Part shown: piece after piece, positions 1-20,720 of the stretch
Layout of the letters: each line of letters opens with the position of its first letter
Position numbering within the stretch: the first letter of the stretch is position 1
Assembly (NCBI RefSeq): GCF_001577835.2
Contig: NC_029543.1
Coordinates: 248,001-312,000, forward strand
Direction of reading: 5' to 3'
Source of the DNA: Coturnix japonica
Taxonomy: Eukaryota; Chordata; Aves; Galliformes; Phasianidae
DNA: 64,000 nucleotides
Made by a program: the position numbers and the translations under genes
The notes under the pieces: generated by a model
Told to the model about the DNA's origin: nothing
What the model saw: the letters and a program-made list of their open reading frames with translations, nothing else
Databases searched by the model: none

Positions 1-150
1 ACACATTAACTTATCACCAGAACATTCCTGCAGCTTTCTGTGATTTGTGATCTAATGGAAATTAATGGAAAGCTGCAAGCTGAAACGTAACCAAACCACC
101 TGATGTTGGGCTGAATTTGAAGCTGTGCCCTCAGCCTATTCCCACCTTAC

Positions 151-4299
<4,149 letters not shown>

Positions 4300-4400
4300 G
4301 ATGCCGGCGGAAGCGCCGCGGCACTTCCGGTTCGCTCCGCGCAGGCGCCGTGTGAGACCGCGGCGCGGGAAGCGTGGGGCTGCGCACGTCTGCGGCGGCG
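4300..4400 (-). promoter_or_regulatory. LONP1 CpG-island promoter
   Basis: The sequence just upstream of the LONP1 ATG is CpG-dense with no obvious TATA box. It carries an ETS-type core (CCGGAAG on the minus strand, plus-strand 4324-4330), and the start codon itself sits in a YY1-like ATGGCGGC context. This is the usual look of a housekeeping nuclear gene for a mitochondrial protein. The transcription start is not defined by sequence alone. Confidence 0.55.
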
Positions 4401-4596
4401 CGAGGGAGGGGCCGCGGGTTCGAGTCCCGGCGCTGCCCGGTGCGGGCGGACAACGGGCGGAGCGGGGGGTCCCGCATCCCAACACCGCGCCCAGGTCGTC
4501 GGCTTCCTGACCACCGGGACACGCTGCGGGTCACGGCCACACGCCGGTCACCGGGAGCTTCTGCAGAGCTCCCTGCCAGCAGGGCAGCCCCCAGCA

Positions 4597-5030
4597 CGCA
4601 CTGATCATACAATGGTTGCAAAGGACCACAGCGACCATCCGGCTCCGACCCCGCTGTGTGCAGGGGAACCAGCCCCGGCTGCATCACAGCCACATCCAGC
4701 CTGCAGGGATGGGGCCGTGAATGGGGCTGTAAATGGGGCCGTAAATGGGGCCGTGAATGGGGCCGTGAACGGGGCCTTGCAGGGATGGGGCACCCGCAGC
4801 CTCCTGGGGCAATTCCCCCTTGTCCTTTCACTGTCCCCCCTCACCCCCGTCCCCCTCCTGTTTACATGCTCTCTTCAATCACTGCAAGGACACAGTGAGG
4901 TCTCCCCGGAGCCTCCCAATGCAGTTATTCCTCCCCAGGCACAAGACTCTGCTCTCGCTCTTGTTGAACCTCATCAGGTTCCTCTCTGCCGCTCTCCTTC
5001 CCATGCCAGCACTGCAGCATTCCAGAGAGC
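4597..5030 (-). mobile_element. CR1 LINE 3' fragment, minus orientation
   Basis: Read on the plus strand it begins like the reverse of a CR1 3' end (gatcatacaatggttgc, then aaaggaccacag and tgtgtgcagggg). It passes the familiar ccacatccagcctg and gaggtctccccggagcc blocks, then jumps to reverse-transcriptase coding. On the minus strand the last part reads ERNLMRFNKSESRVLCLGR, which is CR1 ORF2. The middle is deleted relative to full CR1, and a 12-bp minisatellite has expanded inside the copy. It lies just upstream of the LONP1 start. Confidence 0.85.
4711..4782. repeat. 12-bp minisatellite inside a CR1 copy
   Basis: Six tandem copies of a 12-base unit (ggggccgtgaat, with variants ggggctgtaaat and ggggccgtaaat). 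The flanking text on both sides (cagggatggggc before and after) is the CR1 3' region, so the array arose by expansion within the element. It is in frame with itself (NGAVNGAV on one strand), so it keeps ORFs open, but I see no reason to call it coding. Confidence 0.9.
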
Positions 5031-5362
5031 AATATTAATTCATTATTGCTGAGCTCCAGAAACCTTTGGGTCGATTTCCCATGCAGAAGTTGTGTGCAGC
5101 ATGTGCAGCAAGTAAGCCAGCCCCGTGCTGCTGTGCCATAGCAGATTATACGCCAAAGACAGCATCAAAGGGAAAGCTTTGGGGAAAGACCTTGTAACAA
5201 TCTGAATTTAGCACTTGACCTGTGGCACAGAGACAAGGAGAGAAGGCTTTGTAACACACGATGCCGAACGTGGCATCCCTGACTCTGTAGGGTCATGGCT
5301 CTGAGGGAAAAGAGTACGGGGGAAAAAAGGTTCATATAAGAGCATCGTGGAAAAAGATTCCC
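5031..5362. other. Intergenic LONP1-SLC1A6, nothing recognised
   Basis: Short spacer between the CR1 fragment and the 3' end of SLC1A6. I see no ORF with family character, RNA gene or clear repeat. Confidence 0.6.
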
Positions 5363-5394
5363 TTTATTTTTCAAATATGCAAACTATCTTTATT
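5363..5394 (-). terminator. Poly(A) signals, probable 3' end of SLC1A6
   Basis: Two AATAAA hexamers on the minus strand (plus-strand TTTATT at 5389-5394 and 5363-5368) lie 26 bases apart. They are the first canonical signals downstream of the SLC1A6 stop, which gives a 3' UTR of about 1.9 kb. An earlier weaker ATTAAA exists near 6915. Confidence 0.6.
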
Positions 5395-7321
5395 GACACT
5401 GAAACTCACAGCATGGAAAGAAAGGCCTTGGGAATTAACACCGTCAGACTGCCCGAATGCAACAACACTGCAGCAGTGATTTCCAGTTACCACCTTCGTC
5501 CCTGGGGAGAGCAAAAGATTTTATGATTCCAGATTTCATGGGCAGATCTGGCTTCTGAAACAACGTGCACAAACCACAGAATGAACGGGATCCACGGCCT
5601 GATGTGTGAAAATCCATATTTTATGTATTTTCTCTCCTAAAATTCCCTTTGAAGGGATGTGTCCTGATCCAGGAGCTCCTCATGCATTGAGGCAGCTCCC
5701 CGTTTCAGCCCAAACGTTGCCCACCCAATCATCAGGAATACATCATTTGCCAAGAGAAGAAACTTGCTGTGTTTCTGCAACTAGAAGCAGCAGTACTACA
5801 GTAAAGAAAAGACTGCATACGCTCCCAAATAGCTGATAACTTAAAGAGACAGCTGATAAAATGATTTAATCTTTTCAGTTGCGCAGTTCTGAAGGCTGAG
5901 TTGGTACGAGGTCAGAGTTTGGGCTTAGATGGAGTACAAACACTTCTGTATTCCTGGCTGAGCTCTTAAAAGCTCGCCTCCTTGCAAAGCTGGACAGTGT
6001 GAGGACTCGAGACCTTGGGGTGTACACATTGGGAGCAGCTACAGCTCACAGTTAGCAGACACCTTCCAAATAAACCTTGCTGTAGAAGACTTATTACCGT
6101 AATGTAAAACAGCCTCTGTTGTTTTGGAGATGGGAATGGTTTTGCAAATCACACTGGGTGTCAAAATTAAGTACACAGCTTCAAGAGTGAGGGTTCAGCA
6201 TTGCCTGTCCTCGGATCAGCAACAGAATAACTGTCCACACAACTCGGGCAGACACCAGAGCAAAAACACATCAGCTGAATTCTGAAACCCCCCACAGCAA
6301 ACTGGCTTGCAGGAGTGGAAGAGGAGCCATCTACTCATTTGTGCTCTGTTAATCTTTTGTTGAAGGCAGGAAATCACATGGTAAGGCTTGGAGCATGCTG
6401 CTTGGTGGGAGCGACTGAGATGATGCCAATGCAACGCAGTATGGAGAGCCCCCCTTGTGATATGCTTATGTATCTGCTGACAGCAACTGAAAACAGGTTA
6501 GAGTCCTGCTGAGTTTTGTTAGGTTACCATTCGGATCCTTTCTGATGGCTTTTGGAAACAACCAGAAGGACCCTCTGCAGTAACTCTAAACCAGAAAGCA
6601 CGTGCATATATTATAAAGCCAGAAGGGACACTCGTGATCAATTAGTTTGACTCTCTGCACAACCCCATGTCATAGGGCTTCCCCAAATTAATTCCCATTG
6701 GAGCTAGAGTCCAATCCAACCATCTTTGCTTCCAATTCATCCCTTGGTTTGCCCTTTATATATATTTACAGGAAGTCTCTTCAGGAGTAGAATTCAATGC
6801 TTCCGTGAGAAGTTGGACAAATAATCTGTGAAAAAAAAAAAAAAAAAAAAAGAGAAAGAGAAAGAAAAGCAAAGCAAGATGTGATTCAATACAGATAAAC
6901 AGAAATTACCATATTTAATAACAATAATCAACTGCACAAACAGGCTGGGACATTTCTGGCTGGGCAGCAGTTCTACTTAAAATGGTGTAGGAATTATCGT
7001 GGATCATCAGTGGGGTGCAGGCAATGCTGTTGTGCTGCTGTGAAATCATCATGAACGGCTGGATATTATAAGGTCTGCTCCTTCTGCTGGTTTGGACTCA
7101 CTGATGAGCTGAGCTGTGTCAATGCTAAGTCAGTGCTGTCTTAACTCACTGTAGATGCAAGCTAACACAGGGTACCTTAGAACTCTTAGGTTAAAATCCA
7201 GCCTTCAGATACAGCCATCTCATCAAAGTTCAGTTCTGACCTCACTAGGAGACCTCACTGGGATTTAGGAGGAACTGAGCAGTTCCCCTGAGCAGCGTGC
7301 TGTGATCCACGCTGAGCTGCT
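5395..7321 (-). other. Probable SLC1A6 3' untranslated region
   Basis: No ORF here has family character. It holds an ancient dispersed repeat (6610-6745) and a run of about 21 A followed by GAAA-rich sequence (6831-6875, plus strand). Assignment to the 3' UTR is inferred from the position of the poly(A) signals. Confidence 0.5.
6610..6745 (+). repeat. Ancient amniote dispersed repeat, copy 1
   Basis: The block ccagaagggacactcgtga, then tcaattagtttgactctctg and later aaattaattcccattggag, matches in order a repeat I remember as common in turtle and crocodilian genomes (agggacca..tgatcat.tagtctgacctcc). A second copy lies at 18965-19150. It is heavily diverged, so very old. I cannot name its family with certainty. 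Confidence 0.55.
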
Positions 7322-13017
<5,696 letters not shown>

Positions 13018-13046
13018 GGTCAGTCCCTGCAGCTGCTCTGCCTGTG

Positions 13047-13639
13047 CTGGACAGGGGGGAGCACAGGAGGAAAAGGAGATGAATGAGACTCTTGTTACCA
13101 AGGATTTGAGAAGAAAATATAAGGAAGGCGAGATGGTGGGGAGTGGGAATGTGCAATCCAGCAGCCCTTTCCACAGCACATTCCCACTGCATCACCAGTC
13201 TGAAATTGTGTAAATATTCTCTACTGCATCAGCCGAAAGTTCTCTGGCTGCTGCAGCAGGTCGTCAAAACACACTTCTTGCAGATAAGCAGCCTGCAATG
13301 GCATGGATTCTCCTTCCTGGAAGGAAACAGTAGTTTTGGTCTGTTGGTGAAAGCTTTCCTAATCATGGCTGCTTCTCCAGCCTCTGCTCTGCCAGAAGAA
13401 CTGAGATATTCAAGAGAGCAGCTCTGGAGGTGACTTCAAGGCTGGATGAGGGAGCACAGGATATTTTGTAAGAAAGCCCGGTGTTGCAAAACTAATGCCT
13501 TGTTCCTGGCAATGAAGTTTCACATAACCAGAGGAATGCTGACTATTTTAAGGCCAGCAGCCAGAAGATGCTGAAAGTAAAAAATGGGGAAGGAAGACTT
13601 TTACAGTGTCTTGTGTGGCCATCTTCCCATTTATCATTG
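13047..13639. other. Upstream flank of SLC1A6 coding exon 1
   Basis: Probably the intron between a non-coding leader exon and coding exon 1. No coding signal or repeat recognised. Confidence 0.45.
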
Positions 13640-14140
13640 TGTTCAAAGAACGAAGCTGTTATCCATAGTTAACACAGGTTCATCAAGGGAAGGTCCTGCC
13701 TTAGGGATCTGATCTTCTGGGGTAAGGCCATGGTGCATGAAGGGAAGGTAGTCCAGGGCTCAGTTCTGCATTCACTATTTATATCAATTGTCTGGATGCG
13801 GGAAAGGAGTTTGCTAAGCAGTTTTTCCCACTAAACTAAACTGGGAGGCGCAGGGACAAGAAGCCTTGAATATATTGGAGCTCAGAGAGATTAGCAATGA
13901 TTTGAAGATCAACAAGGGAAACTGTCAGGTTCTGCACCTGGGATGGAGTAATGCTGGACATAGGTAAGACTGGGAGATGAGTAACTGGAGAGCAGCTCAG
14001 CAGGAAGGGGTCTGGAGGTGCTGGTGATGCACGCTCAGCTCAGTGTGCCCTGGCAGCCAAGGACAAACCGCATTTTGGGATGCACTGAACTGGATGGACT
14101 CAAAGAGCCACATCAAAGAGCCATCAGCACTTGGGACAAA
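13640..14140 (+). mobile_element. CR1 LINE ORF2 fragment, plus orientation
   Basis: Broken reading frames carry CR1 reverse-transcriptase features: a region reading like FxIYINCLDAG near 13780, then VLHLGW near 13935 and the string ESSSAGRGLEVL leading into CPGSQGQ at 13990-14060. Nucleotides such as cagctcagcaggaaggg and ctggaggtgctggtgatg are typical of CR1. Many indels and substitutions mark it as an old, dead copy. Confidence 0.8.
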
Positions 14141-17100
14141 TGGACAGGAAACAATGATTCAAATGCTGATACTGACATTGCTGTCCCCCCTGCTGCTCAT
14201 GTTGATGTGGAATAACACAGAAGGGTTAATCTAATTAGCCAGTTTTCCTCCCGGGACTGGCAGAAGCCAAATTAGACCTGCCCACGGTAAAGTCTATCTC
14301 CAGTTTTATGCCCTTCTGGGGCCTGGGAAGAGGGGCAGAGCAGCCCCAGAGCTGCACAGTTTGGCCCGGTGTGTGCTGCTGCTCAGGGGATGCTCAGGAA
14401 ACACTGCTTTAAAGAGGTGGCAATGGAAAAGCAGAGACAGTGCCCCGCTCAATGCTGGCTGCCCTGGGCTCCCTCTTCCCTCTATCACAACTCTCTTCTT
14501 TTTATTTCATTGCTGAAAGCCAGCCAGAAACTGTGAAATAATCAGCACTTTGGAGCCCACTGTTTCTCTTGTCTCCAAGGAAACTCTGCTGTCGTGTTTA
14601 ATGTCAACAGCAGTAGGATTTTCAGGGAGGGAAGTCTCCCAGGGGAGCATCAGGAAAGGGGGAGGAGGGAAAGGGAATCTCTGCAGAAGGAGAGGGGCTG
14701 GGAAAGGGCTTGGGACAAGAATGAGCACCTCATAGGGGCTGCCCTGGGTGCCCCCTCCTGTTCCACTCCCCCAGCAGTAGCTCAGTGCCTGCTACTGAAT
14801 CCAGCAGCCGTGCTGTTACCTGTTTTTTGCCCCCAGTTCTGAGTGGGACAGGACAGAGATGGCTCATGGGCCATGGGCTGGGGACACCCTCATTGCTACA
14901 TGGGTTGGAGCCTTAGCAGCTCAACCCATTGCTTGTCCTTAGAAGGGCAGCACACACTAAAGGCAATGACACCAAAGTGCCTACGCTGAAGGTTTCCATT
15001 TGCCAGCCCAATTGGGGTGGGCTCAGATATTGCTGAGTTGCTATAGCAGCCCCTGGCAGGGCTTTGCACTCGAGAAGCACTGGGACTTGCCCATGTTCGT
15101 CTCCCAGCTCCTTGCCAGCCAACCCATCCCTCCACAACAGGCACTGCAGGAGAACAGATCTGCCTGGGCCCACCCATGGGTGCTGGGGACCAAAGGGGGA
15201 TGTGCATGGGGCAAGAATTCCATCACTGCCGAGCACAGTGACAGTGGTGACCAATTGAGCAGCAGTTTGGGGGCCTAAATCCAACCTATGGAGGAAAAGT
15301 GCTTTTCTCCCCATAGCCCTCAACCATACCAATGTCCCGTGACAACGCTGGCTCTCTCCACTTGCCCACCATTATGGCACCCAGCCCCAAATACAGCTCC
15401 ACTTCTAAAGCATTTCCCGGTGGGCAGTGCCCCCTCCTAAAGTGAGAGAGCTGTCCCTGTTGCCCCCCACTCCTGTGCCCAAGGCAAACTGCATCCACCC
15501 TCCTGACCCTGTCCCATCACTGGATTGTTCATCACTCCAATTCATGCATTCAGATTTCCCAACAGAACCGCTTACCTGGAACAAGTGTCAGCGGTCAGGC
15601 AGGAGGACAAAAGGGTCTTTTTCTCCTCAGGGGATTATTTTGAGTTGCTTTGTTCCCTGATTCTCGAAGCTCAAAGGCAGGGTGTAGGATTTTCTCCTTG
15701 GAAAGGCACAGCGTTAGCAGAGAGCTCTGAGCAATGCCTCCTGAGAGAGGAAAGGAAGACTGTAATATGCTCAGGATACATGGCAATAGGGGTGGGGGAG
15801 TGGCGTGGAGGAGGAGACTGAAGAAATCTTCGATGATTGCAGGAGACCAGAGGACAGAAGCACCTGTCCCCGTGATGTTGCACACAGTCCATACTGGGTT
15901 GAACGCTACCACTGCTCTTTCTTCTCCCTCCTCACACAAGAGAGTTAGCAGTAACGGAGAGCAGGGCGAGCTGTTAACCAAGAACCAGCTCTCATCCCCA
16001 TTCCCATCCCCTGCTGCCTGCGAGGGGCGGCTGTGTGCAGGAACAGCCTCTGAGCAGGCAGATCCTTCACAGCCCCATTCGTGTGAGCAGGACCTCAGAG
16101 ATCAGACACACCAAATTGGTTTGTCCACCGTGGCCCAAGGGGTTGGACATGTGTCTGTGCCAAATTGCTGCATTTTCCTGGTGGTGGGTCAGGCAAGTCC
16201 CAAGGCAGAGCGCATTCACTGAGTGTGCAAAGGAAATGTGTTAACAGCACGGTCTGTCAGGGAGCCAAACTCTGCTTTCAAGGAAGGAGGTTCTGCCTTT
16301 GCTCACTGATCTGTGTAATGTCCATTCCTGCTGTGCTTCCTTTCAGTGGCAGCCCTGCATCTCAATATTTACATTAATGCCCAGCTCAGGCTGTGAGCAT
16401 CACACAGCCGAGGGGGGGGGGGGGGGCAGAGTGAAAAAATTGCTTCCCAAATACAAGCCCCAGCGATGAGGTTACAGCAGCACCTCTGTTCCCATTCCTA
16501 CCAGACAAACAGCTCACCCACCAGTTCCAGTGATCCCAGAGCAGGGGCCTTGCTCCATGCCCAGCCCCAGTGCAAAATAGCAGCAATGCCCTGTGTCTGC
16601 AGCCAGAACTTGCTCCATAGCGTGACTCCTCCAGCAGGGGGCAGATCAAAGCCTCAGTATTGGCTCATGGAGCTGAAATGCCCCTGAGCCCTCCATTCCC
16701 ATTAGACTCAAAACGAAGGGGAGAGCCCTCCTCAGCTTCAGCTCCCAGCACACAGGGACTTTCCTGCAGCAGCAGGCAGACATTCACCCACAAGGCGACA
16801 ACACGGGGCTTTGGAGCCTGCAGGCCCGACTAGTTCTATCATTTTCCTTCCTCCATCTGCCAAATCAGCACAGACACAGGCCATTGCTGCATCAGGAGAC
16901 AAGGACACACCACCTGCACCAGGCAAATTGCTGCACATGACTCAGTGGCTCATTTGTAAACAGAGGAAACGGGCACAGGTTTTCCAACAAAGGCTGCACA
17001 AGTTCAATGAGGTCTCAGCTCATGTGAGCATCAGCTGGGGCTGGAAAGCCAAACCCATGTGCTGCGAAGCATCAGTCACCATCTCAACAACGCATGTATT

Positions 17101-18959
17101 GGAATGTGAGTTGATTTCCTTCCAAAAGGCCTCTTCTCAGTAGCAGAGGGAAGGGGAGGTGGCTCATGGCTTCTATGCCAGCTCTCAGCCAGCATCTGTC
17201 CCTATAGGATTGTACCTGATCTCACTGTTAGCTGCCCACTGCAGTCACAAAAGCGCTCCTCACATGCACAGTGCATTTCTGGCACTACCCAGAGAGGGGC
17301 AGAGCTGCCCTGCACTTGGCCAGCTCAGCAGTTGCACAAAATGGTTGATTAATGGTGATTAATTGCCTGTTTCCACCTTTTCTGCCTGCAGCTCAGCTTG
17401 GCTCATAGAATCTGTGCTAATTCCTACCCAGTTCCTTACACCCCATTTAATATCCCTGTGCTTTCTTTAGCCACAAACACACAATGGCGAGCGCCTTAGA
17501 ACTTCTCTTTCACCAACTTCATTCACAGTTCATTTTGACTTTGACCTGTGGCAACTCCCAGGCACCTTCAAGTTACAAAACAGGACACACACAGCAACCT
17601 AATGCTGCACGGAACTGCTTTCCTTCCAGCTCCTTCACAAAGGACCTTTCAAAAAGATTTATATTAATCTCATAAGTAAAAACGTCCCAGCTTGTTTTGC
17701 ACACTCTTGAAGCATGTCCTCAGCCTGCGGCTCTGTGCAGCCCTAAAGGAATGAGGATCTGGGCAATGGACTCCTGAAATAAACTCTGCTCTGGGCTTCT
17801 GGTCATCCAACAGAGAGAGATTCAGTGTTGGGTTGGGCAGCATCCAGCAGAAAGCTGTGCCCACTGCCCCACAGGTTCATTGATTAACAGCATTTATCGC
17901 TTCAGCCTTCTGACAGCACTCGGTTTCTCCCAGCAGCTGAGAAGAACACACCAGGAAACATGCTGCCATCAATCTCAAGTGCAAAAACCCAGGTGCCAGA
18001 TTCCCCATTGCAAATTGCCATGGGGAAGATGTGATTTTCTGATATGTTGAGCAATCCCTCAAATCCTCCTCTGCTGGATTTTGCAATTCTGTGGTCTGCT
18101 TCTCCTTGTTACAGTAACCTTAATTTGGGGGTTGGGATTAATTTTGTATCTTGTGCTGCTCGCTTGGCCCAGGGAGCAGAGTCCAATTATGCAGCCATGA
18201 CCTTCATTCCAAGTTAGCAGAGTTTCTGCAAATGAATCTCCTCTGTGTTAAGCAGAGCTGCTCAAATAATGGCATTTCCTTCCTAAGGGAAAAGCCAATA
18301 TTTCGACATTTATTTTTGCCCTATTTTGAAACAAAAAGCCAAAATTTAAACTCTTTCAACATGTGAAGTGCAGAAAAGTCCAAGAGAAATGTAAAGAAAT
18401 GTTTTATTTGGGATCAGACTGATGCAGATCTGCTCCCGCTTGAGCTGTAATGATGCTTCACAACCAGATTTCCACCTTGTTGGTACAGACAGCTGCTCTC
18501 ATGACAATCTCACCCGAGTCCCCCCGCCAATAGTGGGAATAGCTGTGAGGAGTCACTGAGATTCCCTTCTCTGCCCAAACCCACCTCTGACTCTTCCTTT
18601 CAGCCCTTTGCTTTCCTCCCAGCAATACAAACTGTCTAGAAGTTCTACCTTACGTATTGGAAAGAGGCTTTATTCAGCTGTCATGCCATAAACAAGTTCT
18701 TCCTAAGGACCTTTCTTTCACTTTTCTTACTGTGTTTTTACACTGAACTCTACCCAATGTCTTGCCCATTAACTGGGAATGTGCTTTGTGCAATGCAGAC
18801 ACGGTTCTCTGAGCTGGGAAAACAGGCTGGCAATACTTCTGCTGCTCTGATGATATATTTGTCCAAATTTAACTTGGCCCATTTTCTCTGGTATTCTCTA
18901 CATGGTGTTACCATTGGCATTATGCTCTTCTCCATCAATTCCCAACTCTGTGTATGTGT
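14141..18959. other. Non-coding stretch upstream of SLC1A6
   Basis: Only short chance ORFs with no family character. It contains a 15-G run at 16412-16426 and no other element I recognise. It may hold SLC1A6 intron or regulatory sequence. Confidence 0.5.
16412..16426 (+). repeat. Poly-G run of 15
   Basis: An uninterrupted run of 15 G, flanked by ccga and cag. It is a possible quadruplex or polymerase-slippage site, and the exact length may be a sequencing estimate. Confidence 0.9.
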
Positions 18960-18964
18960 ACATT

Positions 18965-19150
18965 ACAAGGACAAAAGGGACCATTTCTGATCATTTAGTC
19001 TGACCTCCTTTTTTAGGACAGGAATAGCCCTGTGTTAATTAATTTTCTTTTAAGTGGAATATACTATTTAGAAACATTTCGGAACCTGCATTACTCCTTC
19101 CTGGTGGTGATGAATTCACCACAATTCCAGGCAAATTATATAAGCCTGGA
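18965..19150 (+). repeat. Ancient amniote dispersed repeat, copy 2
   Basis: It begins aaaagggaccatttctga then tcatttagtctgacctcc, and later carries gatgaattcaccacaattcc followed by aggcaaattat. Both ends match, in the right order, the remembered turtle/crocodile-type repeat (..gagaatccaccacgaccc..ggtaaatt). It is more complete at the 3' side than copy 1. Confidence 0.6.
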
Positions 19151-20637
19151 TCTACCTGACCCTCATATTTATGTATGTAATTTGGAGGAAGCAGCCAGCT
19201 GCTGCTGTAGATGAGCTGAGCTGAGCTTAGTGTTGATATTAATGTTGACAGTAACACACCAAGGGGCTGTAGCATGCCTTACTTAATGTGGACATGGAAA
19301 CACACATGCATATCTTAATGGGTTCCCTGTCTTCTATTCCCAAGTCAGATCTTCACAGAGATCTCCAAAATTTATGTTTCAGTGAACATTTTGCCTCATG
19401 CTGAGCTACAGAAGGGTTGGGGTCTGCCATGTGGGTTTGGGGCCTCTGTCTCCCTAAACACCCAGCTGTCCATGCAGTGCTGGGTGGTGATTCAGGAGGC
19501 TGCTGTGAGCACTCAGGGTGCCGTGGGCTGGCTGTACACTATATGAGATGCCTCCTTCCTTAACCCAGCATCCTCACTGAGTTCTCAGCTTTCTTCCTCT
19601 CCCCTGCTGCAGACCTTAAAGCAGATGGGTGAGGCAGTGGCCAGGAGGCCGTCAGGCTTAGTTCAGGCAAGCACACGAAGCCCAACCAGCAGCATGGAGA
19701 GTCTTGGAGTGGTGCTGGCTGCACTCTGTCAACAGAGCAACGAAACTGTCTCACAGCTCATTACAGAAACTGAGCTAGAGGGAAGGCACGTTCACAGCTT
19801 ATCAGGCCACCTCCTCTGTGAGCTCTCTGATCTACTTTTCCAGTGATTGTTCCTGACCTAGGAGAAGCCCCTGAGAAATCTCATCGTTTGTAGCCTGAAG
19901 CTAAACGGGCATCAGCAAGCGGCCACGGTGGGGAGCCAGGAGCGTGGCATGCACAGCCTGACTAACCAGCTGGAAAATTCCACTCCGTTGGTCATGGCAG
20001 AGCACACTCAGGCACTTAGGAAGCAAGCCTTGCTGGCGGGGTGATTATCTGCTTGCTGTGCCACTGCTCTGCTTGGCTGCCATGTCACATTTACCAGGAC
20101 ACCCGCACTATCAGCTCAGCCCTCTTAGCACCACGATAAGGAGTAGTGATGGAGCAGCGTCCTGCTTCCTTTGCTCTGTTTCACTGGATTTTTTTAGCGC
20201 TGCTGACAGTCAGTACAGGGTGACATGAAAGGTGAAGATCCGGAACTGGGCTGCCAGCAGAACCTGCTTCTCCTGTGGCTCTGGCCAGGCAGCGCACAAG
20301 AAACCAGTTTGTGTGATGTTCTCACTACTGGCACCTCTGCTATGTGATCAGCAATGGATATCCCTGCCCCAGAATAACCTGAAATCTGCTAACCTGTGTA
20401 AAGTTGGTTAAATGATGTACAGGGGGGTTTCTTACTTCTGAATATCCATCTAGCAAGACTAAAGTAATCCTAGCACATATATTTAGCTTTACAGTGTTGA
20501 AGGAACACTGTCAGGCTGAGGATCTGAAAGCTTTCAAGTCCTACCAGCCCCAGTCTCTCTCTCTGCCTGTCTCTGCACACCTTTCCCCTCTTTCCTCTTT
20601 AATCCTTGCCCTTTCCCTCCCATCCACACACTCTTAC

Positions 20638-20720
20638 CTTCTGGATTGGCAGCTGTGCTCGCTGTAGGTGTTTTATCCCGTTAGGAAGCGAGAAATGCCT
20701 GCAAGTGCCTGGGTGGAAAG
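20638..20720 (-). promoter_or_regulatory. Candidate SLC1A6 non-coding first exon and promoter
   Basis: On the minus strand a strong splice donor (CAGAAG then gtaagag, exon edge at 20638) follows a short stretch containing a TATA-like ATAAAA near 20674. SLC1A6 coding exon 1 begins with a splice acceptor and so needs an upstream leader. This is the best donor I noticed in the 12 kb upstream, but nothing in the sequence proves use. Confidence 0.25.

Noticed and set aside
4417-4427. Perfect tRNA B-box-like string GGTTCGAGTCC upstream of LONP1
   Set aside because: No A-box, no anticodon arm and no acceptor stem can be drawn around it; the T-stem is mismatched.
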